Shown: positions 1 through 8,487, counted from the first letter of the stretch. The stretch is DNA of 64,000 nucleotides from Alcaligenes faecalis (GCF_009497775.1 NZ_CP031012.1:3871235-3935234); one strand, 5' to 3'. Translations and numbers: made by a program. Notes: generated from the sequence alone by a model not told the origin.

Positions 1-149
1 CAGGGCGTGTTGTCTCCGGCGGTTCCAATGATGGCGACCATCGAGCGGTCCAGATCATCATCGTCCAGGCCTGTTGCACGCAGAAAGGCTCGGTGTGGGG
101 TGCGAGTCACGCCCTCGGTCACTGCTTTTGATCTATGTTTTTTTAGCAT
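1..149 (-). CDS. IlvD/Edd-family dehydratase, N-terminal fragment (runs off the window)
   Basis: Only the first 49 codons are present; the gene continues past base 1. The reading frame begins at the ATG at 149 and gives MLKKHRSKAVTEGVTRTPHR followed by AFLRATGLDDDDLDRSMVAI, which matches the start of dihydroxy-acid dehydratases (RSKAVTEGVxRxPxRAxLRATG). These are Fe-S enzymes that dehydrate 2,3-dihydroxy acids in branched-chain amino acid synthesis (IlvD) or sugar acids in catabolism. It follows a GntR/FCD regulator by 35 bp on the same strand, which fits a catabolic sugar-acid dehydratase better than biosynthetic IlvD. The substrate cannot be told from this fragment. Confidence 0.8.
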   Translation of the reverse strand, partial: MLKKHRSKAVTEGVTRTPHRAFLRATGLDDDDLDRSMVAIIGTAGDNTP

Positions 150-184
150 GGTCTTTGGTGGTGATGAGTAGTTGAAAGATCGAT

Positions 185-877
185 TTAATCGGCCAGATCC
201 AGGCGGTCGAATATCCAGGAAACATCTTCCTGAATGTATTGGCGCGCCTCGGCAAACTTGCCCGCGCGCAGCGCTTTGACGGTGGATTCGTGCAGTTGAT
301 CGGCGGAGTCTTCGTTGTGCAGTTGCTCACGGGTTTCACGCAAATACGCGCCCGACTGCAGCCACAGGCTCTCGATCATGGCGAGCATGACGGGAGACTG
401 CGCGGCTCCGTAAATCGTGAAATGAAAGATCCGGTTTTTTTCCAGGCTGCTGGCCACGCCTTTGGGCGTGCGGCGCTCTTGTGTAATTTCTTGCGCCAGT
501 TGTTCCAGCTGATCCAGCACGGACGAAGTAAGGAGAGGGCCTGCCCACTCGGTGACGGTGCCTTCGATCAACACGCGGGCGCGGCGAATATCGCTAAGGC
601 AGGCTTTGGTGATCAAGGGAACACGGGTGGTGCCGTTAGGCAAAGGCTCCAGCCCTTGCTGCGCCACCAGACGGCGCAGTGCTTCGCGCACTGGCATGGT
701 GCTGGTGCCCAGCGCATCGGCCAGGTACTGAATGCCAAGCACTTGGCCGGCACGGTACTCACCGTGCATCAGCTTGTTGCGTAGGGCTTGATAGACCGCT
801 TCGTTGACGGATTGCCGAACGATGGGTTGAAAAGCTTCGAGCGGAGCGCTTGTGCTTGCAGCATCTGAATGTTTCAT
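185..877 (-). CDS. GntR-family transcriptional regulator, FadR/FCD type
   Basis: The 230-residue protein has an N-terminal winged helix (about residues 25-90, with VNEAVYQALRNKLMHGEY and a recognition helix around TSTMPVREALRRL) followed by an all-helical FCD ligand-binding domain (about 95-220, with RRARVLIEGTVTEWAG and HFTIYGAAQSPVMLAMIESL). The size is typical of this subfamily, which usually binds carboxylic acids or sugar acids and represses the neighbouring catabolic operon. The dehydratase gene starts 35 bp downstream on the same strand, so regulator and enzyme are probably cotranscribed. The effector is unknown. The start at 877 has a GGAA-type ribosome site. Confidence 0.9.
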   Translation of the reverse strand: MKHSDAASTSAPLEAFQPIVRQSVNEAVYQALRNKLMHGEYRAGQVLGIQYLADALGTSTMPVREALRRLVAQQGLEPLPNGTTRVPLITKACLSDIRRARVLIEGTVTEWAGPLLTSSVLDQLEQLAQEITQERRTPKGVASSLEKNRIFHFTIYGAAQSPVMLAMIESLWLQSGAYLRETREQLHNEDSADQLHESTVKALRAGKFAEARQYIQEDVSWIFDRLDLAD

Positions 878-1047
878 TAAATTCCGTCACAAAGTGAATT
901 CGAGCAAAGATTTGTGATTTTTGATCAATTCTAAGGACGGACTTCTACGACAACAAATCAGAGCTAACCCTTAGCCACCTAATTCGTGATGAAAAACGCG
1001 GCTGGCCTTGTGAGCGAGCCACGTCTCCGGTTTTGCAAGGCAGTCAA

Positions 1048-1536
1048 TCAGCCCACAGGGGCCGCCATTGCTGGGATCGGCAGCTCGTTAAGGCCCTTAA
1101 ATTCCTGCAATGAAAAGCTGGTTTGCGCTTGCCGAACCCCTGGCAAACGATGCAATTTTCTTTGCAACAATTCCGAATAGCTGTCCAGATCCTTGGCCAC
1201 GACCATCAGCAAAAAGTCGGCCGGACCGGCAATACCGTGGCACATCACCACCTCCGGAATATCGCGCACGGCCTCCACAAACTGCACCGAACGCTCTTCA
1301 TTTTGGAAGTCCACACTGATGCTGACGAAGGCCACCACGCCATAGCCCAGGCCGCGCCGATCCAGCCGGGCGTGGTAGCCTGAAATAAGCCCGGCTTCTT
1401 CCATGCGTCGAATCCGGCGCCAGCAGGGCGACTGCGATATGCCCACTTTTTGCGCCAGCTCGCTCGTTGTCAGCCGGGCGTTTCGTTGCAGCTCGGCCAG
1501 CAAACTGCAGTCCACCTCATCCAGTTCTATTTGCAT
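1048..1536 (-). CDS. Lrp/AsnC-family transcriptional regulator (possibly KynR)
   Basis: The 162-residue protein has an AsnC-type helix-turn-helix (residues 1-60: LDEVDCSLLAELQRNARLTTSELAQKVG, then SQSPCWRRIRRMEEAGLI) and a RAM effector domain (about 65-150). It is transcribed away from the tryptophan dioxygenase gene. In Pseudomonas and relatives an Lrp/AsnC protein, KynR, responds to kynurenine and activates the kyn genes, so this is a good KynR candidate by position. A remnant of an aromatic aminotransferase gene also lies in the divergent gap, so that gene may have been its original target. Family assignment is sure; the KynR role is inferred. Confidence 0.85.
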   Translation of the reverse strand: MQIELDEVDCSLLAELQRNARLTTSELAQKVGISQSPCWRRIRRMEEAGLISGYHARLDRRGLGYGVVAFVSISVDFQNEERSVQFVEAVRDIPEVVMCHGIAGPADFLLMVVAKDLDSYSELLQRKLHRLPGVRQAQTSFSLQEFKGLNELPIPAMAAPVG

Positions 1537-1650
1537 AAAAAAACCCGTTTTTTAAGTTTTTCAGAAAAAGTTATGCTTCTATAAAAAACAGCTTGGCGCA
1601 AGACCCTTAAATCCATAAGATCAACGCATAAATTTAAGTGGGATGAAATA

Positions 1651-1830
1651 ATGAAACCACAGACAAATTTCAGCTTTACCCCTATGCCCGCCTACTCGGG
1701 TGACCGCATCCTGCCGCTGATGGAGACCTTCGGGCACGATGCACTGCAAGCTCCCCTCGGCGCGCAACGCGACTTTGGTTTTCTATCGACCCACGCGACC
1801 TGTTCCACACGTCGCACAGGTCATTATTAA
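1651..1830 (+). pseudogene. Remnant of an aromatic/aspartate aminotransferase 5' end
   Basis: An ATG at 1651 opens a 59-codon frame. Its first ~30 residues ([20 protein letters not shown]) resemble the start of class I aromatic aminotransferases (xxxYAGDPILxLMExF). After about residue 35 the similarity ends and the frame runs to a TAA at 1828-1830, just before kynA. The other ~370 residues of such an enzyme are absent. The simplest reading is a deletion that joined the 5' end of an aminotransferase gene to the kynA upstream region; a short leader ORF is the alternative. The call rests on pattern memory of the family N-terminus. Confidence 0.5.
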
Positions 1831-1849
1831 CGTACCGGGAACAGAACAA

Positions 1850-2722
1850 ATGAATGCTTCCAAAGCATCGGCTGACAAGGGAATCGGCGAGACAGAGCGC
1901 ATTGTTTCGGAAGAAAAAGCGCAGTTGGATTTCAGCCAATCCATGAGCTATGGCGACTACTTGCACCTGGACGAGGTGCTGGGCGCTCAACACCCGCTCT
2001 CGCCTGCCCACGACGAAATGCTGTTCATCATCCAGCACCAGACCAGCGAACTCTGGATGAAACTGATGCTGCACGAACTGAACGCGGCCACCGCCTCGGT
2101 CGCCGCCGACCGCTATGCCGACAGCTTCAAGATGCTGGCGCGTGTCTCGCGCATCATGGAGCAACTGGTCAGTGCCTGGACTGTGCTGTCGACCATGACC
2201 CCGCCGGAATACACCGCCATGCGGCCTTATCTGGCCAGCTCCAGCGGCTTTCAAAGCGCGCAGTATCGCTGCATTGAATTTGCTCTGGGCAACAAGAACG
2301 CCGCCATGCTCAAGCCACATGCGCACCGCCCTGACCTGCTCCGCCAGGTGGAAGCGGCCTACCGTGCACCTTCGCTGTACGACGAATCGCTGCGCCTGTT
2401 GGCCCGCCAGGGTTTCCACATTCCTGCCGAATATCTGGACCGTGACTGGACGCAGCCCTACGTGGCCAGCCCCGAGGTCGAAGCCGCCTGGCTGCAGGTT
2501 TACCGTGACCCGTATGCGCACTGGGATCTGTACCAGCTGGGCGAGAAACTGACCGACATTGAGGACGCCTTCCGTCTTTGGCGATTCCGTCATGTCACGA
2601 CTGTGGAACGCGTTATCGGCTTCAAGCGCGGCACCGGTGGCACAGGCGGCGTCAGCTACCTGCGCAAGATGTTGGATGTTGTGCTGTTCCCCGAGATCTG
2701 GACTGTTCGGACCGCGCTGTAA
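1850..2722 (+). CDS. kynA: Tryptophan 2,3-dioxygenase
   Basis: This cytosolic haem enzyme opens the indole ring of L-tryptophan to N-formylkynurenine, the first step of the kynurenine pathway. The 290-residue protein shows the family hallmarks: [14 protein letters not shown] (about 34-47), [13 protein letters not shown] with the substrate-site His (about 63), the haem-ligand His in [11 protein letters not shown] (about 248) and the glycine-rich RGTGGTGG loop. The ATG at 1850 was chosen because conserved sequence begins soon after it; the open frame extends upstream to 1739 but codes for nothing recognisable. Its stop overlaps the start of the next gene (TAATG), so translation is probably coupled. 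Confidence 0.95.
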   Translation: MNASKASADKGIGETERIVSEEKAQLDFSQSMSYGDYLHLDEVLGAQHPLSPAHDEMLFIIQHQTSELWMKLMLHELNAATASVAADRYADSFKMLARVSRIMEQLVSAWTVLSTMTPPEYTAMRPYLASSSGFQSAQYRCIEFALGNKNAAMLKPHAHRPDLLRQVEAAYRAPSLYDESLRLLARQGFHIPAEYLDRDWTQPYVASPEVEAAWLQVYRDPYAHWDLYQLGEKLTDIEDAFRLWRFRHVTTVERVIGFKRGTGGTGGVSYLRKMLDVVLFPEIWTVRTAL

Positions 2723-3627
2723 TGCAGGCTCCACACGACTTACTCTCCGCGCAGGAGCGCGAGCGCGAATATTCGCCCAGCTCCTGTATAGGCGGGAACT
2801 ACGCGCCCTACATCGAGGACTACGCCACGCTTAGCGCAGCGGCTCTGCAAAGTGGATCGCGCCATGCCGAGCTTGCCTACGGCAGTGCCGCCGCGCATAA
2901 GCTGGACCTCTTTTTGCCTGCGCCGCAGGACTCGGAATCCCTCCCGCCGCTGCTGCTGTTTATTCATGGCGGCTACTGGCAGGAGCTGTCCAAGGCCTCC
3001 TCCTTGTTCTCGGCCCCGGATTGCACGGACGCGGGTATTGCCTTTGCCGCCATTGATTACACCCTGGCACCGCAAGCCTCTGTCCACGACATGGTGCTGG
3101 AGTGCCGCAAGGCACTGCGCTGGCTGCATCAACACGGTGAAGAACTGGGCTTTGACCCGCAACGCATCATCGTTTCCGGCAGTTCTGCCGGGGCGCATCT
3201 GGCGGCCATGTGCTGCTTGCGTGGGTGGAAGGATGATGCCGATTTGCCGGTAGGCGCGCCTGCAGCAGCAGTGCTGGTTTCCGGCATTTATGACTTGCAA
3301 CCCCTGATTGGCACCAGCATCAATGAGGCACTGTCCCTGGATGTAGCAAGCGCACAAGCGATCAGCCCGCAACTGCTTGATCTGACGGGCTTTCCGCCCA
3401 CCATCATCAGCTGGGGAGAAATTGAAACTTCGGAGTTCAAGCGCCAGAGCCAGACTTTTGCTGATGCGCTGAACGCACTCGGTGCCCAGTATCTGCCCCC
3501 CATCGAAATGCCAGCACGCAACCACTTCGATGTCATTCTTGACCAGGCTCGTCCCAACACCCGCTTGGGCGATGCCACGCACGCGCTCTTTGCGTCGCTG
3601 CCGGTCACCTCTACTCGGAGCAAGTGA
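2722..3627 (+). CDS. Alpha/beta hydrolase, arylformamidase (kynurenine formamidase)-like
   Basis: The 301-residue protein is an alpha/beta hydrolase with HGGYW (82-86), the HGGxW oxyanion motif of animal and yeast-type kynurenine formamidases, and GSSAG (153-157) with nucleophile Ser155. The C-terminal RNHFD supplies the likely His268; an acid near Glu233 in WGEIETSEFKRQ would complete the triad. Its ATG overlaps the kynA stop, so it most likely hydrolyses N-formylkynurenine to kynurenine plus formate, replacing the unrelated metal-dependent KynB found in many bacteria. A more general carboxylesterase role cannot be excluded. The frame is open upstream to 2578, but that part lies inside kynA in another frame. 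Confidence 0.85.
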   Translation: MQAPHDLLSAQEREREYSPSSCIGGNYAPYIEDYATLSAAALQSGSRHAELAYGSAAAHKLDLFLPAPQDSESLPPLLLFIHGGYWQELSKASSLFSAPDCTDAGIAFAAIDYTLAPQASVHDMVLECRKALRWLHQHGEELGFDPQRIIVSGSSAGAHLAAMCCLRGWKDDADLPVGAPAAAVLVSGIYDLQPLIGTSINEALSLDVASAQAISPQLLDLTGFPPTIISWGEIETSEFKRQSQTFADALNALGAQYLPPIEMPARNHFDVILDQARPNTRLGDATHALFASLPVTSTRSK

Positions 3628-4004
3628 TGAAACAAGTTGTCGACGTCGGACTTCCGCCCCTGAAGCAAGCGTTTTCCTGGGCCGTCAAAGCCAAAGGGGA
3701 AATGCTGTTCATGGTGAACGGGCCTGTGCGGCCGGACGGCAGCATCGATACGGGAAGCATTGAGCAGCAAGCTCGCCTGACCTTTGCGAATATGCAGCGG
3801 GCCACGCAAGCGGCGGGTGGCAGCCTGGAAAATGTCACCCAAGTGCTGATCTACATGACCGATGTTGCCGACATGGACATCATCGACAAGGTGTACCGGG
3901 AGTTTTTCTCCGCGCCCTTCCCCAACCGCGCCAGCGTAGGCGTTGCGGCCTTGGTGGAGCCGGGCATGAAGCTGGAGGTGGTGGCTTACGCCATGATTCC
4001 TTGA
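3627..4004 (+). CDS. RidA/YjgF/YER057c-family protein
   Basis: The protein (125 residues from the ATG at 3627, which overlaps the previous stop; a GTG at 3624 is an alternative) has the RidA fold signature: FMVNGPVRPDG near the start, a GGSLENVTQVLIYMTD core and PNRASVGVAAL with the catalytic Arg at about 101. RidA proteins hydrolyse reactive imines and enamines; some members are 2-aminomuconate deaminases of tryptophan or nitroaromatic breakdown, which suits this position as third gene of the kyn operon. The usual acidic residue near the C-terminus (EIEA in canonical RidA) is Val119 here (EVVA), so it is not a standard RidA. The exact substrate is unknown. Confidence 0.85.
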   Translation: MKQVVDVGLPPLKQAFSWAVKAKGEMLFMVNGPVRPDGSIDTGSIEQQARLTFANMQRATQAAGGSLENVTQVLIYMTDVADMDIIDKVYREFFSAPFPNRASVGVAALVEPGMKLEVVAYAMIP

Positions 4005-4009
4005 AGCTG

Positions 4010-4052
4010 AAAAAGGCGGGCACGCTGCGGTCAAAACCTGGCAGCACCCGCC
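4010..4052 (-). terminator. Rho-independent terminator of the LysR gene
   Basis: On the minus strand the arms GGCGGGTGCTGC and GCAGCGTGCCCGCC form a stem with a small bulge, followed by TTTTT. It starts 4 bp after the stop of the LysR gene. Its T-run lies just past the end of the RidA gene on the opposite strand. Confidence 0.75.
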
Positions 4053-4055
4053 TGA

Positions 4056-5021
4056 TTACAGCGAGTCGAATGGGTCCTGCGTGCTTGGCAAACCTGTGTC
4101 ATCCCCCAGCACAAAGCGCGGGATGAATTGCAGCACATACTGCCGCATGGCTTCGACCAGACGTTGCGCATCAGGACGCAGTTCGCGGGATCGCAAGGAC
4201 ACCACGCCGACCATATAAGGCACGTGGATATCAATCGGGCGCAGCACGACGTTAGGCAGTGGCAGGCCGTGGGCGGTGAAAGGGTCAATCAAGGACACGC
4301 CTACCCCTTGGCTGGCCAGAACCAGGCCTTCCAGAGACGAGGCAACCTCGATATGACGGATATCTTCCGGGGCTTCCGGACTGGCACGTAGCAAGGCGGT
4401 TGCCAGGGTATGGCGCAAACGGTGGCGGTTCTGGATGGAAATCAGGGGTGTGCCCTGAATGTCACTAAGACGTACCAGTTCCTGTTTGGCCAGAGGATGG
4501 TTCACGGCCATGCCCAGCAGGCACGGGCTTTGCCCCGACCAATGCAAGGTGCAGCCATCAATGTCCAGCGGCAGACTGGTCACTGCCAGATCTGCTCGCC
4601 CTTCGTCGATGGCTTGCACCACTTCTTCCGGTTTCACCGTATCAATAATCAGCTTTTGCTTGAAGGCCGGATCGTGCTGCTCCATGATGCCCAGCGCTTG
4701 CGGCACCAGGCCAATCGCCAAGGCGTGAGTGGTCACGATACGCAGGGGCCGCAGGCCCCCACGGGCGATTTCCAGAGCACGGCTTTGCAGCACCTCCAGA
4801 TTCATCAGTACAGGCCGGGCTTCCAGATAGAACTCGCGCCCTTGCTCGGTCAGGGTGACCTGCGGACGGGTGCGGGTAAAGAGCCTGAAGCCCAATTCCT
4901 GTTCCAGCTCCTGGATCTGGCGGCTAACCACGGGCTGGGAGCGGTCCAGCAGTCGGCCGGCAGCGGTAACACTGCCAGCAGACATCACCGCTGCAAAAGC
5001 TTCTAATTGGCGAATTTCCAT
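4056..5021 (-). CDS. LysR-family transcriptional regulator
   Basis: The 321-residue protein has the LysR winged helix at residues 1-60 (MEIRQLEAFAAVMSAGSVTA, then RSQPVVSRQIQELEQELG) and a periplasmic-binding-like effector domain. It converges on the kyn operon and lies 64 bp downstream of panB on the same strand. The 64-bp gap contains the inverted arms CCGCAT (5039-5044) and ATGCGG (5066-5071), possibly an autoregulatory site. The target genes and the effector cannot be inferred; a link to the kyn genes or to panB is only positional. Confidence 0.9.
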   Translation of the reverse strand: MEIRQLEAFAAVMSAGSVTAAGRLLDRSQPVVSRQIQELEQELGFRLFTRTRPQVTLTEQGREFYLEARPVLMNLEVLQSRALEIARGGLRPLRIVTTHALAIGLVPQALGIMEQHDPAFKQKLIIDTVKPEEVVQAIDEGRADLAVTSLPLDIDGCTLHWSGQSPCLLGMAVNHPLAKQELVRLSDIQGTPLISIQNRHRLRHTLATALLRASPEAPEDIRHIEVASSLEGLVLASQGVGVSLIDPFTAHGLPLPNVVLRPIDIHVPYMVGVVSLRSRELRPDAQRLVEAMRQYVLQFIPRFVLGDDTGLPSTQDPFDSL

Positions 5022-5085
5022 GTCGTTCTATGTGAATGCCGCATTTATCAACACGGAATATTCTAATGCGGAATAGTTAGCCGGA

Positions 5086-5907
5086 CTAGCGTTTCACACC
5101 GAAACATTGATCCAGCGTGGGGAAAGAACCATCACGCACTTCAGCCGCGTATTGACCGGCTGCCTGGGAGATCAAAGCGCCCACATCCGCGTAGGGTTTG
5201 GCGAATTTGGGGATCTTGCCATTGGTCAGACCCAGAATGTCTTCCGTCACCAGAACCTGGCCATCACATGCGGGGGAAGCCCCGATACCGATGGTTGGAA
5301 TGGCGATGGTTTCAGTAATACGGCGACCCAGGCCTTCTGCCACGCCTTCCAGCACCACACCCCAGGCACCCGCCTGTGCGTGAGCCACGGCATCTTCCAG
5401 CACGCGCTGGGCAGCGGCATCTGTCATGCCTTGGGCTTTATAGCCACCCATGGTGTTGACGTACTGAGGCATCAAACCCACGTGAGCCAGCACGGGCACG
5501 CCGCGCTCGACCAGGAAGCGTGTGGTTTCAGCCATGGCCTGGCCACCTTCCAGCTTCACCGATTGGGCACCGCTGATGGCGAGCATACGCGATGCATTGG
5601 CAAATGCCTGCTGGGGTGATTCCTGATAGCTGCCAAACGGCATATCCACGACAATACAAGCATGTTGAGTCGCACGCACCACGGCAGCAGCATGGGCCGC
5701 CATCATATCGACCGTAATGCTTAGGGTGTCGGGCATTGCATAGCCCACCATAGCGGTCGAATCGCCCACCAGAATCATATCCAGGTGCTCGTCCAGCATA
5801 CGTGCGATAGGCGCGATGTAGGCTGTTAACGAAGCAATTTTTTGTTTGCCCTTGCAGGCGATCAGGGCGGGAACGCTAACGCGAACCTGCGTGGTATGTA
5901 CGCTCAT
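5086..5907 (-). CDS. panB: 3-methyl-2-oxobutanoate hydroxymethyltransferase
   Basis: PanB transfers a hydroxymethyl group from 5,10-methylene-THF to 2-ketoisovalerate to make ketopantoate, the first committed step of pantothenate and CoA synthesis. The 273-residue length fits the family. Recognisable are KIASLTAYIAPIARMLDE, LVGDSTAMVGYAMPDTLSIT (metal-binding Asp), VVDMPFGSYQESP, VKLEGG and GVPVLAHVGLMPQ; GIGASPACDGQVLVTEDILG is near the C-terminal third. The start at 5907 has a GGAG ribosome site. The usual partner panC is not adjacent here, so panB stands alone. Its 5' region carries a 9/9 inverted repeat (see next entry). Confidence 0.95.
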   Translation of the reverse strand: MSVHTTQVRVSVPALIACKGKQKIASLTAYIAPIARMLDEHLDMILVGDSTAMVGYAMPDTLSITVDMMAAHAAAVVRATQHACIVVDMPFGSYQESPQQAFANASRMLAISGAQSVKLEGGQAMAETTRFLVERGVPVLAHVGLMPQYVNTMGGYKAQGMTDAAAQRVLEDAVAHAQAGAWGVVLEGVAEGLGRRITETIAIPTIGIGASPACDGQVLVTEDILGLTNGKIPKFAKPYADVGALISQAAGQYAAEVRDGSFPTLDQCFGVKR

Positions 5908-6208
5908 ACTTACTCCATCTGGAATCCCATAGAGCTAACGCTTATATGGGATTATGAATGATGCAGATTGCATCATCTTGAGAAAATATCCAGTCGGCGC
6001 CTCTATAATCGCCGCAGGACAAAAAACAATAAGCTAATTTCCTGCCTACGTACAAGCTTCACGTGTCCATCCCATGCGGATTCAGGTCCTTTTAAGGACA
6101 TTTTCTTTGACACTGCCTGTACGCTAGAGCCCGATCGTTCCCAATGCGCGGTGGTTTCAGCAGCCATGTCCTGGCTGTTTTGCCGTGCACTCAACCGAGG
6201 AGAGACCT
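5908..6208. promoter_or_regulatory. Divergent panB / aldo-keto reductase intergenic region with two inverted repeats
   Basis: These 301 bases hold no convincing gene. Two dyads stand out: AATCCCATA (5923-5931) with TATGGGATT (5945-5953), 13 bp apart, just upstream of the panB start; and ATGATGCA (5958-5965) with TGCATCAT (5969-5976), only 3 bp apart. A TATAAT at 6004-6009 is a possible -10 for the rightward gene, but no well-spaced -35 was found. The second dyad looks like a repressor operator; the first could also fold in the panB leader RNA. Confidence 0.45.
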
Positions 6209-7063
6209 ATGTCGACTACCCCCCCAACAATCACCTTCCACGACGATAACCGTGCGCCGCAACTGGGCATGGGCGTCTGGCAGGTACCTGCCGAGCAAAC
6301 GGCCGATGTGGTGTGCAGTGGCATCGAAGCAGGCTACCGCCTGATCGATACCGCCGCCATCTACGGCAACGAAGCCGAGGTCGGCCAAGGGATTCGTCAG
6401 TCCAAGGTGCCACGCGAAGAGCTGTTTGTGACCACCAAGCTGTGGAATGACATGCATGGCCACGACAATACCCGTGCGGGCTTTGAAGAAAGCATGGACA
6501 AGCTGCAGCTGGATTATGTGGATCTGTACCTGATTCACTGGCCCGTGCCCAAGAACCGCCAGTACATCCAGACCTGGGAGACACTGATCAATCTGCGCAA
6601 TGAAGGCCGCGTGAAGTCGATTGGTGTGTGCAACTTCCTGCCCCAGCACCTGCAAACCTTGCTGGACAAGACGGGCGTGTTGCCCGTGCTGAACCAGATC
6701 GAGCTGCACCCCGGTTTTCAGCAGGCCGAATCACGTCACTACCATGAAGACCACGCCATCCAGACACAAGCCTGGAGCCCGCTGGGATTGGGCACGCTGT
6801 GGGACAACCCGGTGTTGAACAAGATTGCCAAGGAACATGGCCGTTCCGTGGCGCAAATCATGCTGCGCTGGCAGATTCAGCTGGGCAATATGGTGATTAC
6901 CAAGTCCAACTCCCCCGAGCGCCAGCGCGACAATATGGACATTTTCAGCTTCGAGCTAAGCGAAGCCGATATGGCAGCGATTGCCAGCCTGGACCAGGCC
7001 GAAGGCCGTCTTGGCCCGGATCCAGAACTGTTCCGCCTGCCCAAAAGCACCGTCCAAGGCTAG
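6209..7063 (+). CDS. Aldo/keto reductase (2,5-diketo-D-gluconate reductase-like)
   Basis: The 284-residue NADPH-dependent oxidoreductase of the AKR superfamily has the full catalytic tetrad: Asp47 and Tyr52 in DTAAIYGNE, Lys77 in TTKLW, and His110 in YLIHWP. The cofactor-binding end ITKSNSPERQRDN is also present. It most resembles DkgA/DkgB-type reductases, which reduce diketogluconate, methylglyoxal and other small carbonyls. The start at 6209 follows a strong GAGGAGAG site; the open frame upstream to 6185 is ignored. It ends convergently with the MFS gene, with a 4-bp overlap of the two coding ends. Confidence 0.9.
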   Translation: MSTTPPTITFHDDNRAPQLGMGVWQVPAEQTADVVCSGIEAGYRLIDTAAIYGNEAEVGQGIRQSKVPREELFVTTKLWNDMHGHDNTRAGFEESMDKLQLDYVDLYLIHWPVPKNRQYIQTWETLINLRNEGRVKSIGVCNFLPQHLQTLLDKTGVLPVLNQIELHPGFQQAESRHYHEDHAIQTQAWSPLGLGTLWDNPVLNKIAKEHGRSVAQIMLRWQIQLGNMVITKSNSPERQRDNMDIFSFELSEADMAAIASLDQAEGRLGPDPELFRLPKSTVQG

Positions 7064-8475
7064 GCCTTGGGGCGCACCCGACGCGCAGGCCCGGACAAGA
7101 AGGCTGCAAGAAGGGGCGCCAGGGCAAACAGCCACAGCAGAGCCTGCGCCGACTGGCGTGCGCCCTGCACCCCACCGGGGTCCACAAAGCCCGAGGCTGT
7201 CGTGATGATCCCCGCCAAAGCCGCGCCCAATGCCATCGTGAACAACTGCAAGGTGGTAATGGCGGCCGAGGCAATATTCTCCTGCCCCTTGGGTGCGGAA
7301 TGAAACACCCGCGTCAGCAGATGCGGCCAGGCCAGACCAATTCCGACACCCACTCCCAGCAAGGCCAGATACAGGGCCCAGGAATAGTCCGCGCCTTCGC
7401 TCAAGCCCACCCACGGGATGAAAACGCCCAAGGCGGCAAGCGACAAGCCTGATAACACCGGCCCGGCAATAATCAGCCTGTCCCCGGTTTTCAGCCCACG
7501 GCTGGAACTGGCAATAGAACCCAAGGTCCAGCCACCGGACATCAAGGCTGTCAGATAGCCTGCTTTCAGCGGACTCATGTGGTGGATGATCTGCAGGAAA
7601 TACGGAATGAAGATTTCCGTTGCCACCGCCACGCTGACCAGACCAATACCGGCGTACAGACTACCCAAGGCCGTGCTGATGGAATAGGTGCCCTGCGGAA
7701 ACAGGCGGCTGGTGGATTTGCTGTCGGCACGCGCCATCAAATACACCAACACAGCGCCGCCCACGACTCCGGCCAGATTAATCATCCAGGATGTAGACAG
7801 ACTCCCCGCCGACATGACCAGCACAGAGGCGGTCAGCAGCAATACCTTGCCCAGGGTGGAGCCGGATTTACGAGTCTCAGGCGCACGCGCATCGCGCAAT
7901 TGCGTCCAGACCAGAATAGCCAGCAAAGCGGCACACGGCAGGACACTCCAGAAGGCCAGACGCCACTGCCCCATCTGGGCAAACACCCCGCCAATCGCCG
8001 GGCCCGACAAGGTTGCCACGCCCCACATGCTGGACACCAGCGCCATGACGCGCGGCCAAAGTCGCTCTTCAAACACCAGCCGGATCGAGGAATAGCTCAG
8101 ACCCAGCAGCAAGCCGCCGCCCAAGCCTTGAATCGTGCGGGCAAAGAGCAGGAAAGGCATGGAAGGTGCTGCCGCGCACAAGGTCGTGCCAATGGCAAAG
8201 AACAGCAAGGACAGCAAAAAGCTGTGTCGCAGACCCAGTTTTTCCAGGACTTGTGGCGACAGGGCCGAACCCAGAATCGAGGCCACCACGAACAAGGTCG
8301 TGTTCCAGGCGTAGTACTCCAGCCCGCCAATATCCTCCACCACCGAGGGCAGAATCGTGGTCGCCACGTAGACGTTGATCGCATGGACAGCCACGCCCCC
8401 GGCCAGGGCCAGCGAGCGCAAGCCATTACGGCCAGACAGTAATTCAGACCAAGACGCTTCTTGGGTATTTGCCAT
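7060..8475 (-). CDS. MFS transporter, multidrug-efflux (DHA2-like) type
   Basis: The 471-residue hydrophobic protein has multiple transmembrane segments and the start of a drug/H+ antiporter: AVHAINVYVATTILPSVVEDIGG, matching the motif D1 region, and LLLFARTIQGLGGGLLLGLSYSSIRLVFEERLWPR (motif A/B-like with the conserved Arg). It probably exports an organic compound using the proton gradient. It lies downstream of acnA but two hairpins separate them, so it is likely an independent unit. The substrate is unknown. Confidence 0.85.
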   Translation of the reverse strand: MANTQEASWSELLSGRNGLRSLALAGGVAVHAINVYVATTILPSVVEDIGGLEYYAWNTTLFVVASILGSALSPQVLEKLGLRHSFLLSLLFFAIGTTLCAAAPSMPFLLFARTIQGLGGGLLLGLSYSSIRLVFEERLWPRVMALVSSMWGVATLSGPAIGGVFAQMGQWRLAFWSVLPCAALLAILVWTQLRDARAPETRKSGSTLGKVLLLTASVLVMSAGSLSTSWMINLAGVVGGAVLVYLMARADSKSTSRLFPQGTYSISTALGSLYAGIGLVSVAVATEIFIPYFLQIIHHMSPLKAGYLTALMSGGWTLGSIASSSRGLKTGDRLIIAGPVLSGLSLAALGVFIPWVGLSEGADYSWALYLALLGVGVGIGLAWPHLLTRVFHSAPKGQENIASAAITTLQLFTMALGAALAGIITTASGFVDPGGVQGARQSAQALLWLFALAPLLAAFLSGPARRVRPKA

Positions 8476-8487
8476 TTTTCTTTATCC

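Noticed and set aside
5978..6009. TTGAGA and TATAAT as a full promoter for the aldo/keto reductase
   Set aside because: The spacing is 20 bp, too long for a standard sigma-70 promoter; only the -10 is kept as a weak candidate.
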